Shown: one piece after another, positions 49,900 through 56,624 of the stretch
Numbering within the stretch: the first letter of the stretch is position 1
Layout: the number at the start of each line of letters is the position of its first letter
From: JAVKFY01 sp040223615
Lineage (GTDB): Bacteria; Pseudomonadota; Alphaproteobacteria; GCA-2731375
Direction: 5' to 3'
NCBI GenBank assembly: GCA_040223615.1
Contig: JAVKFY010000066.1
Span: 1-64,000, forward strand
DNA length: 64,000 nt
Notes under the pieces: model-generated
The model's database searches: none
Told to the model about the DNA's origin: nothing
Seen by the model: only the letters and a program-made list of their open reading frames with translations
Translations under genes and position numbers: made by a program

Positions 49900-51798
49900 C
49901 TAACTGGCAATGCGAACGTCAGCGTTCACGGCGCCGGTGTCGTGCACGATCCGGCTCGCCGGCAACACCACCGACATCCGCGTGCCGTTGCCGACCTGGC
50001 TGTCGATCCGCAGTTCGCCGTCGTGCAGTTCCAGCAGCGAGCGGGTCAGCGGCAGACCGAGACCGGTGCCCTCATAGCGGCGCGCCAGTTCGCTGTCGAT
50101 CTGGCCGAACGGCGCCAGCGCCCGCGGGATGTCCGCATCGGCGATCCCGATGCCGGTGTCGACGACAGTCACGACAAGGGCGCCCGTTTCGTCGAGGGCG
50201 CCGGCGATGTCGACGCGGCCGCCCTGCGGCGTGAACTTCACCGCGTTGGACAACAGGTTCAGGAACACCTGCTTGATGCGCCGCTCGTCGACGATGACCG
50301 GCGGCAGCCCGTCGAGACCGTCGACCGCGAGCGTCACCTCGCCCTGCTCCGCCCGGTCGCGCACCAGCCGCAGCGCACCCTCCACGGTGAGCGCGATGTC
50401 GCACGGTTCCTCGTGCAGCTCGACCTTGCCGGCTTCCAGTTTCGACAGGTCGAGGATGTCGTTCAGCAGGTCAAGCAGATGAGTGGCGCTGGCATGAATG
50501 TCGCCGGCATAGTCCTGGTAGCGGTCGGCCGCGCCGGAGCCGAACAACTGGTCCCGGATCACCTCAGAGAAACCGATGATGGCGTTCAACGGCGTACGCA
50601 ACTCGTGGCTCATCATCGCCAGGAATTCCGACTTCGCCCGATTGGCGCTCTGTGCCTCGTCGCGCGCCGCCTTCAGCGCCGCCTCGCGCGCGACCCGTTC
50701 GGTAATGTCGGCCCCGCTGCCGCGGAAGCCCTTGAAGATGCCCTCGGCATCGAAAACCGGCTTGCCGTTGATCGACAGCCAGACCTTGGAGCCGTCGGCC
50801 AGAATCCGCGGATGGACGAAATTGCGGAACGGGCGGTGGCTGTGCAGGTCGTCGAGGTGACGCTGAAACACCTCCGGATTGACCATCTTGGCGACACCGG
50901 ACTCTTCGCGTCTCTTGCCCAGAAGATTGGCTGGCGGCACCCCGGTTATCGCTTCGAAACGTGGCGAGAAGTAGGAAAAGCGCAGCTGGTCATCCATCTC
51001 CCAGAACCAGTCCGAGGCCGAATCGGCAAAATCGCGGAACCGCTCTTCGCCGGCGCGCAGGTCGTCGCGCCGCACCCGCGCCACGCTGTCGAGCAGGTCA
51101 TTGAGCGCGCCCTGCGCCTCGCCGACCTCGTCGTCTCGCAACACCTCCACCTTGTAGTTGTCGGCGTGTGCCGGGTCGTCGCGCGCTGCGCGCATCACCG
51201 CCCGCAGGTCGAGCATTGGGTTCAACACCAGCCGGCCCATCAGGTTGACCGCGATCACGCTGACGCATACCGAGATCAGCAGCACCAGCGCGGCGATGCG
51301 CCAGACATAGCCGTCCAGTTCTTGTTCGATGTGGCTGATGTCGAAGCGCACCGCGAGCGCCACCGGCAGCCCGGTTTCGGTCTCCGGCCAGTAGGCATCG
51401 AGCCATTGCCCGCGGCGACCGCGCGCGCTCGGCGGTGGCGCGGCGCCAAATCGCGCCAGCACGAGGCCTTTGGCGGTCTGCAACGAGCCGCCCAGCACCG
51501 AATGCCGGCCGACGACCGGGCGTACCGCCGCCAGCATCGTCAGTAGCTCGTCGTCGCGGCGCGCGTTGAGCGCGGCGACCAGGGCCGCCTGCCCGACCTC
51601 CTCCACCCGGTGCAGCAGATCGCGCTCGTGGTTGCGGTAGGACGGCACCAGGATCACCGCCTCGACGACCAGGATGCTCAGGAACAAGGCCAGCGCCACG
51701 CGCAAGCAAAGGCGGCAGCGCCCCAGCAGGCGCCAGCGCGCCAACAAGCCCGTGCCCATGCCCTCGCTAAGATGCGGCTGCGACGCTGCCTTCGCCAT
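49900..51798 (-). CDS. Membrane-bound PAS sensor histidine kinase
   Basis: A 632-residue kinase. Membrane helices at about 31-52 and 165-190 bracket a periplasmic sensor domain, followed by a HAMP-like linker (PMLDLRAVMRAARDD). A PAS domain (about 255-375, with DWFWEMDDQLRFSYFSPRFE) precedes the phosphoacceptor motif MMSHELRTPLNA (His398). The ATP-binding domain has LLSNAVKFTPQGG, DTGIGIAD and GTGLGLPL. There is no receiver and no response-regulator gene next to it. The input signal is unknown. Confidence 0.9.
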   Translation of the reverse strand: MAKAASQPHLSEGMGTGLLARWRLLGRCRLCLRVALALFLSILVVEAVILVPSYRNHERDLLHRVEEVGQAALVAALNARRDDELLTMLAAVRPVVGRHSVLGGSLQTAKGLVLARFGAAPPPSARGRRGQWLDAYWPETETGLPVALAVRFDISHIEQELDGYVWRIAALVLLISVCVSVIAVNLMGRLVLNPMLDLRAVMRAARDDPAHADNYKVEVLRDDEVGEAQGALNDLLDSVARVRRDDLRAGEERFRDFADSASDWFWEMDDQLRFSYFSPRFEAITGVPPANLLGKRREESGVAKMVNPEVFQRHLDDLHSHRPFRNFVHPRILADGSKVWLSINGKPVFDAEGIFKGFRGSGADITERVAREAALKAARDEAQSANRAKSEFLAMMSHELRTPLNAIIGFSEVIRDQLFGSGAADRYQDYAGDIHASATHLLDLLNDILDLSKLEAGKVELHEEPCDIALTVEGALRLVRDRAEQGEVTLAVDGLDGLPPVIVDERRIKQVFLNLLSNAVKFTPQGGRVDIAGALDETGALVVTVVDTGIGIADADIPRALAPFGQIDSELARRYEGTGLGLPLTRSLLELHDGELRIDSQVGNGTRMSVVLPASRIVHDTGAVNADVRIAS

Positions 51799-51874
51799 GC
51801 CTGATACCCAACTATGTCGGTTCCCGCGGCGCGACCGCGAGCCTCAAGCAAAGCTGAACGAAGTCGGCAAAAAA

Positions 51875-52561
51875 TTAGTTAATGGCGGTTTGCGCGATCA
51901 GGTCGGCCCAGACCTCGTCGGCAATGGCCATCGGCGGCCTCAGTCCACCCTGACCATCTTCGGTGAGGACCGTGATCCAGGGGCACGGCCGCCCGGACCG
52001 CGCCAGGCCGGCGTAGACGTCGGCGACGGTGGCCATGTAGTCGCCGGCGGTCTCGTGCAGGTCGCGGGTCGCCTCGGTATAGGTTCGCGCGCCCTTGCGC
52101 CCGACCAGGTCGTCGGCCACCGCCGGACGCGTCGCCACCAGCACGATCGAACGCGGCACCGGCAGTTCGAAGGTGCCGTATTCCACCTCCCGCACCCACT
52201 CGATCAAGGTATCGCGCTGGTCCGGCGGCAGGCGGGCGGCGTTGTAGGCCACGTTGCTTTCCACGTAACGGTCGAGCAGCACCAGATCATGGTCAGCGAT
52301 CAGGTCGAGCAGCATCTGCCGGCTCTCCAGCCGGTCGCCGGCGTAAAGCAGCGCCGCGAACTCCGCCGCGACATCCTTCAGGCCGCCGAAGCGCCCGTTC
52401 AGATATTGCTCGATGAGGGCGGAAAACCGGGTCTCGCGGTAACGCGGGAAGGACAGCGTCGCGACTCGCCTGCCGGCGGCTTCGGCGGTCGCGGCCAGCG
52501 CCTTGGTCAGCGTTCCCTTGCCGGCGCCGTCGATACCCTCGATCGCAATCAGGTCGGCCAA
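51875..52561 (-). CDS. Thymidylate kinase, Mycobacterium-like type
   Basis: A 228-residue nucleoside monophosphate kinase converting dTMP to dTDP. The P-loop is GIDGAGKGT (9-17), followed by VATLSFPRYRETRFSALI and the DR(Y) motif LLDRYVESNVAYNAARL. These segments look closer to the Mycobacterium tuberculosis enzyme (FPRY, DRYVASNAAYSAARL) than to the usual proteobacterial Tmk (DRFxDSS). It may therefore be transferred or a second, divergent copy. It starts at TTG with GAGGG nine bases upstream; a stop codon just before rules out a longer form. Confidence 0.8.
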   Translation of the reverse strand: MADLIAIEGIDGAGKGTLTKALAATAEAAGRRVATLSFPRYRETRFSALIEQYLNGRFGGLKDVAAEFAALLYAGDRLESRQMLLDLIADHDLVLLDRYVESNVAYNAARLPPDQRDTLIEWVREVEYGTFELPVPRSIVLVATRPAVADDLVGRKGARTYTEATRDLHETAGDYMATVADVYAGLARSGRPCPWITVLTEDGQGGLRPPMAIADEVWADLIAQTAIN

Positions 52562-52612
52562 CGGGAACGCCCTCGCGGATCATGACGATCCGCGAGGTTA
52601 ATCGGTACCTCG

Positions 52613-52780
52613 TCAGTAGGAAACCGAGTCGGTGATGAACCGGACGCTGCCATCGCCCAAGGCCGAGGTGCGAGACGCCGCCTCGCGCACCTTTTGCACC
52701 GCCGGCAACAGCAAGCCACCCTTCACGCTGTCCAGCTCGGTTTCGGTCAGCGTCACGGCCTTGGTTTCGGTCTTGCTCAT
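52613..52780 (-). CDS. Double-glycine leader peptide with DUF1559-pseudopilin-like core
   Basis: A 55-residue protein. Residues 1-22 form a leader ending TLTETELDSVKGG, the classical double-glycine signal (L...ELxxVxGG) used for export of bacteriocin-type peptides by C39-type ABC exporters. The 33-residue remainder begins LLLPAVQKVREAA and ends LGDGSVRFITDSVSY. From memory these are the hallmark segments of the N-terminal and C-terminal ends of DUF1559 pseudopilins of Planctomycetes, here separated by only about five residues. GGAG lies seven bases before the ATG at 52780, which decides the start over two ATGs upstream. Function unknown. Confidence 0.65.
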   Translation of the reverse strand: MSKTETKAVTLTETELDSVKGGLLLPAVQKVREAASRTSALGDGSVRFITDSVSY

Positions 52781-52890
52781 GGTCGTCTCCATTGTGTTCA
52801 TGCCTCGTTAACCATGAGATGGCGGCGGCGTGCCGGATCAACAGTGACCTGCGTCACCGGCGCCGTAGAATACCGGCGGGAGGAATGTCC

Positions 52891-54051
52891 ATGGAACCGA
52901 GCCTGACGGCGAACGAACAAGCCCTGGTCGAGCGCGCCACCGCCTTCGCGCGCGACGAGGTGGCGCCGAATGCCGCCGCCTGGGAGACCGGCAAGGTGGT
53001 GCCGCGCGACACCCTGGCGGCGGCGTGCCGCGCCGGTTTCGCCGGGCTGCTGGTCGACGAGGCCCAGGGCGGTGCGGGCATCGGCGCGGTCGCCGTCGGC
53101 CGGGTGCTGGAAGAACTGGCGGCGGCCGACCTCGCCTTCGCCTTCGCCGTCGTGGTGCACGCCAATCTGGCCGGCAACATCGCCCGCAACGGTTCGCCGG
53201 CGCAGAAGGCCAAGTACTTGCCGGCGATGCTGGCCGGCGAAACCATCGGCGCCTTCCTGCTGACCGAACCCGGCGCCGGCTCCGACGCCACCGCCATCGC
53301 CACCCGCGCCAGCCAGCACGGTGACGGCTGGCGGTTGGATGGCGCCAAGGCCTGGTGCACCAATGCCGCCACCGCCGACGTGCTCTCGGTCTACGCCCAG
53401 AGCGGCGACAAGGCCCGCGACATCGTCTGCCTGCTGGTCGACGCCGACCACGATGGCGTGACCCGCGAGCCGACCTACGCCACCCTGGGCTGCCATGCCA
53501 TGGGCACAGCCGGCTTCAGCTTCGGCAACTGCCGGCTCGGGCCGGAGGCGCTGTTCATCCAGGCGCCGCGCGCCTTCGCCGCCGCCATGGGCGGCATCGA
53601 CATCGCCCGCGCCGTCCTGGCGGCGATGTGTTGTGGTCTGCTGCGCACCAGCCTGGAGGTGGCATTACGCTATGGCGCCAGCCGCCACGCCTTCGGCCAG
53701 CCGATCGGCGACTTCCAGGGCTGGCAGTGGCAGCTCGCCGACGTCGAGACCGACCTAGCGGCCGCCCGCCTGTTGGCCTACGACGCGCTATCGACGATGC
53801 AGGCCGGCGCGCCGGCGACGCTGGCCTGCGCGCACGCCAAGAAGTTCGCCACCCGGGCGGCGATGACCGGCGTGACGCAGTGCATGCAGGCGATCGGCGC
53901 CAACGGCTTCCGCCACGACCTGCCGCTGGCCCGCGCGCTGGCGGCGGCGAAGATGGCGGCCTTCCTGGACGGCACCACGGAAATCCAGAACGTGGTGATT
54001 TCCCGCGACCAGCGCCGCCGCGCCGACATCCTGGCCGGCGCGTCGGCCTGA
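52891..54051 (+). CDS. Acyl-CoA dehydrogenase
   Basis: A 386-residue flavin enzyme that would introduce a 2,3-double bond into an acyl-CoA. Family motifs are FLLTEPGAGSDATAIATRA (FAD/substrate strand), YGASRHAFGQPIGDFQ and the C-terminal MQAIGANGF...FLDGTTEIQNVVISRD, with the probable catalytic Glu in the TTEIQN segment. The ATG at 52891 has a GGGAGGA seven bases upstream, better than the ATG two codons earlier, which is too close. Divergent from the leader-peptide gene across 110 bases. Confidence 0.88.
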   Translation: MEPSLTANEQALVERATAFARDEVAPNAAAWETGKVVPRDTLAAACRAGFAGLLVDEAQGGAGIGAVAVGRVLEELAAADLAFAFAVVVHANLAGNIARNGSPAQKAKYLPAMLAGETIGAFLLTEPGAGSDATAIATRASQHGDGWRLDGAKAWCTNAATADVLSVYAQSGDKARDIVCLLVDADHDGVTREPTYATLGCHAMGTAGFSFGNCRLGPEALFIQAPRAFAAAMGGIDIARAVLAAMCCGLLRTSLEVALRYGASRHAFGQPIGDFQGWQWQLADVETDLAAARLLAYDALSTMQAGAPATLACAHAKKFATRAAMTGVTQCMQAIGANGFRHDLPLARALAAAKMAAFLDGTTEIQNVVISRDQRRRADILAGASA

Positions 54052-54059
54052 TGGGAAAG

Positions 54060-54482
54060 CTAGGCCGCTTCCGCCTGTGCCGCGCCGACGCGCATCTCGT
54101 GCGCGACAATGGTGTAGGCGCAGGCCCAGGCGCGCGCCACCGCCGGCGTCCAGGCTTCGCCCAGCCCTTGCTCCAAGGTCGCCAGCAACGACCGACCGAC
54201 CGACTCGTAGTGCGTCGGCGTGACGCCGTAGCCGGCGTGGCGGCGGCCAAGCTCGCGCACCAGCGGCAACAGCCGGTCGAGCTGATCCAGTCCGCTGACC
54301 ACCGTCGACAGTACCATCAGCAGCTTGTGCCGCTGCTTGGTCATGTCCGTTTCGCGGAACAGTGCCGCTGTGCTTTCGTCGATCTCGAACAGCCGTCGAT
54401 AGAACATCGCCGCCGCCGCGTCGGCGACCGGCAGCACCAGCTTCCATGTCCGCTGCACATCGGTTTTCTGTTGCGGGGTCAT
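54060..54482 (-). CDS. Single-domain globin (first of a tandem pair)
   Basis: A 140-residue globin. Helix A starts MTPQQKTDVQRTW. Also present are MFYRRLFEIDESTAALF (Phe42 at the CD1 position), a polar distal region with Gln50, and the proximal heme-ligating His82 in GRRHAGYGVTPTHYESVG. There is no reductase domain, so electrons must come from another protein. Likely roles are O2 or NO binding. GGAG precedes the ATG by eight bases. About half of its residues are identical to the next globin, without gaps. Confidence 0.85.
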   Translation of the reverse strand: MTPQQKTDVQRTWKLVLPVADAAAAMFYRRLFEIDESTAALFRETDMTKQRHKLLMVLSTVVSGLDQLDRLLPLVRELGRRHAGYGVTPTHYESVGRSLLATLEQGLGEAWTPAVARAWACAYTIVAHEMRVGAAQAEAA

Positions 54483-54586
54483 CGCAATAGCTCCAGCTCG
54501 TTGACGCCAGAGTGGCGCCGTTGAGCCATAGCTGGGGCGGCGAGCCGGCGCCGCGAAGGCAGTGTTACCGCGCGGAAACAATATTT

Positions 54587-55006
54587 CTAGGCGGCGGCAT
54601 CAGCCGGCGGGTCGCGCATCACCGCCGCCAACAGGTCGTAGGTCGCGGCCCAGGCGTCTGCGAGCTCATCGTCCCAGAGCTCGCCCAGACCTTCTTCCAA
54701 GGTCCGCAGTAACGCCGCACGCACCGACAGGTAGTGCGCGTCGGTGACGCCATAGCCGACATGACGGCGGCCGAGGTCGGCGATCACCGGCCGCAACTTG
54801 TCGAAATGCTCCAGCCCGCTGACCGCGGTCGACCAGATCTGCAGGAACTTGTTGCACTGCGCCGCCATGTCGGTGCTCTCGAACAGCGGCGCGGCGGTGG
54901 CGTCGATCTCGAACAGGCGGCGATAGAAGCGCCGCGCCACGTCGTCGGCGATCGGCACCACGTGGCGCCACGAGTTCTGTACCAGGGCGATCTGTTCGGG
55001 CGTCAT
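54587..55006 (-). CDS. Single-domain globin (second of a tandem pair)
   Basis: A 139-residue globin, colinear with the neighbouring one: MTPEQIALVQNSW, RFYRRLFEIDATAAPLF, and proximal His in GRRHVGYGVTDAHYLSV. Differences cluster in the distal-side helix (AAQCNKFLQIW against TKQRHKLLMVL), so ligand affinity may differ. It is the upstream member in transcription, with 104 bases between the two genes. It follows the NTF2-like gene by eight bases, so AEC carrier, NTF2-like protein and globin form one transcription unit. Confidence 0.85.
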   Translation of the reverse strand: MTPEQIALVQNSWRHVVPIADDVARRFYRRLFEIDATAAPLFESTDMAAQCNKFLQIWSTAVSGLEHFDKLRPVIADLGRRHVGYGVTDAHYLSVRAALLRTLEEGLGELWDDELADAWAATYDLLAAVMRDPPADAAA

Positions 55007-55014
55007 GGCCACGC

Positions 55015-55419
55015 CTAGTGCCGGGTGCGCGGCGCATCGTCGCCGCCTGGCTCCGGTTTGCCGTTGGTCGGCCCGGACTGGTGGTTGATCAGGCGCCAGG
55101 CGCCGTCCTCGCGCACGAACATGTTGGTGGCGATCAGGTACTGTCCGGAGATCGTCTCGTAGCAGACCACCATCGCGACGTCGCCGTAGATCTGCACCAC
55201 CGGCTGCACCATTTCCAGCGCCGGCTGGTCGGTGTTCGACAGGATCGAGCGCCAGCTCTGCAGCACCACCTCGCGTCCGAATAACGGCGGCCAGCCGGGA
55301 TGCAGGCAGGCGACTTCGACGCGCTGGGCCCATAGCTCGGCCATGGTCTCCCCGTCACGGTCGTTGAACGCCTGATAGAAGGCGTCGTTGGCGAACAGGA
55401 CGGATTCGCGATCGCTCAT
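55015..55419 (-). CDS. NTF2-like / SnoaL-fold protein
   Basis: A 134-residue protein of the nuclear-transport-factor-2-like superfamily. The pattern is VLFANDAFYQAFNDRDGETMAELWA, then CLHPGWPPLFGREVVLQSWRSIL, then a run of strands ending NMFVREDGAWRLINHQSG. Such cone-shaped folds bind small hydrophobic molecules or act as hydroxylases or isomerases; the specific role is unknown. The ATG overlaps the AEC-carrier stop by four bases. Confidence 0.8.
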   Translation of the reverse strand: MSDRESVLFANDAFYQAFNDRDGETMAELWAQRVEVACLHPGWPPLFGREVVLQSWRSILSNTDQPALEMVQPVVQIYGDVAMVVCYETISGQYLIATNMFVREDGAWRLINHQSGPTNGKPEPGGDDAPRTRH

Positions 55420-56363
55420 GGCCCTAACGTGGCCCGGAAATAGGTCACCAGCAAGCCCAGGGTGACGATTGAGGCCGCGGTCGACAGCACGATGGCGGAG
55501 CTGGCCCGCGCCGTGTAGGTCCCATAGGTCTGCGCCAGGATGAACACATTGACCCCGATCGGCAGCGCCGCCGCCGTGGTCGCCACCGCCACCTGCAACG
55601 GCGGCAGGCCGAGCACCTGGCTCGCCATCAGCCAGACCAGCACCGGATGCAGCAGCAACTTCACACCGGCGGTGAGCACCGCGTCGCGCATCGCCCCGGC
55701 CAGCCGGTAGCCGGCCAGCGCCGCGCCCATCGCGAATAGCGAGCACGGCACCGCCGCCTGGCCCAGCATGCCGGCGAAGCGGTCGACCAGCGTCGGTAGC
55801 GGCCAGCCAGCGAGACCCCAGGCCAGGCCGGCGACCAGCGCCACGATGATCGGGTTGCGCACCAGCGCCAGCACCGTCGTGCGCAGCACGGTACGCGCGC
55901 GATCGCCCTTGCCGCGCACCACCTCCATGATCGCCGTCGGCACCCCGATCATCACGATGGAGTGCACCGAGATGATCAGCATCAACAGCACCAGCCCGCG
56001 CTCGCCGTAGCCCGCCAGCACCAACGGGATGCCGAGCTGCACGTTGTTGGAGAAGGCGCCGCCCATGCCGAACACCACGCGCTCCGTTGGCTTCAGCCCC
56101 AGCAGCCGGCCGAGCAGCAGGCCGCCGAGCGCCATGATCGCGAAACACGGCACGAAGTAGGCAGCCACGATCGCCAGGTCGGCCAAGCCCGGCGTCTGGC
56201 CCTGGGCCAAGTTGCGGAACAGCAGCGCCGGGATCGCCACGTAGAACACGAAAGTGGTGAGGCCGCGCACGCCGTCCGGGCTCAGCAGCCGGACGCGGGC
56301 CATCAGCCAGCCGGCCAGCAGCAGCCCGAACACGGGCAGCACGATGTCGATGACGGTGCTCAA
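55416..56363 (-). CDS. AEC (auxin efflux carrier) family permease
   Basis: A 315-residue membrane protein with about ten hydrophobic helices arranged as two halves around a polar loop (RGKGDRARTVLRTTVLALVRNP). GGAFSNNVQLGIPLVLAGYG in helix 4 matches the AEC/BASS-like crossover region. It probably moves an organic acid or amino acid across the inner membrane. The start is TTG at 56363. Four-base overlap with the NTF2-like gene implies co-translation. Confidence 0.86.
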   Translation of the reverse strand: MSTVIDIVLPVFGLLLAGWLMARVRLLSPDGVRGLTTFVFYVAIPALLFRNLAQGQTPGLADLAIVAAYFVPCFAIMALGGLLLGRLLGLKPTERVVFGMGGAFSNNVQLGIPLVLAGYGERGLVLLMLIISVHSIVMIGVPTAIMEVVRGKGDRARTVLRTTVLALVRNPIIVALVAGLAWGLAGWPLPTLVDRFAGMLGQAAVPCSLFAMGAALAGYRLAGAMRDAVLTAGVKLLLHPVLVWLMASQVLGLPPLQVAVATTAAALPIGVNVFILAQTYGTYTARASSAIVLSTAASIVTLGLLVTYFRATLGP

Positions 56364-56428
56364 TGGTGAAGCTTGTGTTTCAGGTGGGTAACAGGAGCTG
56401 GCGTCTGCGCGTCGCCTCCCCTATCTAC

Positions 56429-56455
56429 CGTCTATTGCAGGCCAACCGATAGACG
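56429..56455 (+). promoter_or_regulatory. 5' leader hairpin before the 44-residue peptide gene
   Basis: CGTCTAT (56429-56435) and ATAGACG (56449-56455) form a perfect 7-bp stem with a 13-base loop. The stem ends at the purine-rich ribosome site (GAGAGGA, 56455-56461) of the peptide gene. It could stabilise the message or modulate initiation. Confidence 0.4.
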
Positions 56456-56469
56456 AGAGGACCATTCAG

Positions 56470-56604
56470 ATGTGCAAGATGTTCGAGACCATGGCCACCC
56501 ACGCCAAGCCGACCACCAACGGCAAGCCGGCCAAGGTGACCTACGACAAGGCGGCGTTCGAGAAAATGGCGGCACCCGCGCCGAAGGTCGACAAGGCCGC
56601 GTAA
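56470..56604 (+). CDS. Small Lys-rich hypothetical protein (44 residues)
   Basis: A short gene with a good ribosome site (GAGAGGA) eight bases before its ATG and near-uniform G/C third positions, so it is probably expressed. The protein starts MCKMFETMATHAKP and is basic, with eight lysines, Ala/Pro-rich at the end (MAAPAPKVDKAA). There is no signal peptide or membrane segment. I do not recognise it. It stands alone between the divergent AEC-carrier gene and the convergent molybdoenzyme gene. Confidence 0.55.
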   Translation: MCKMFETMATHAKPTTNGKPAKVTYDKAAFEKMAAPAPKVDKAA

Positions 56605-56624
56605 CCCCATTGCTGCCGGGCGGT

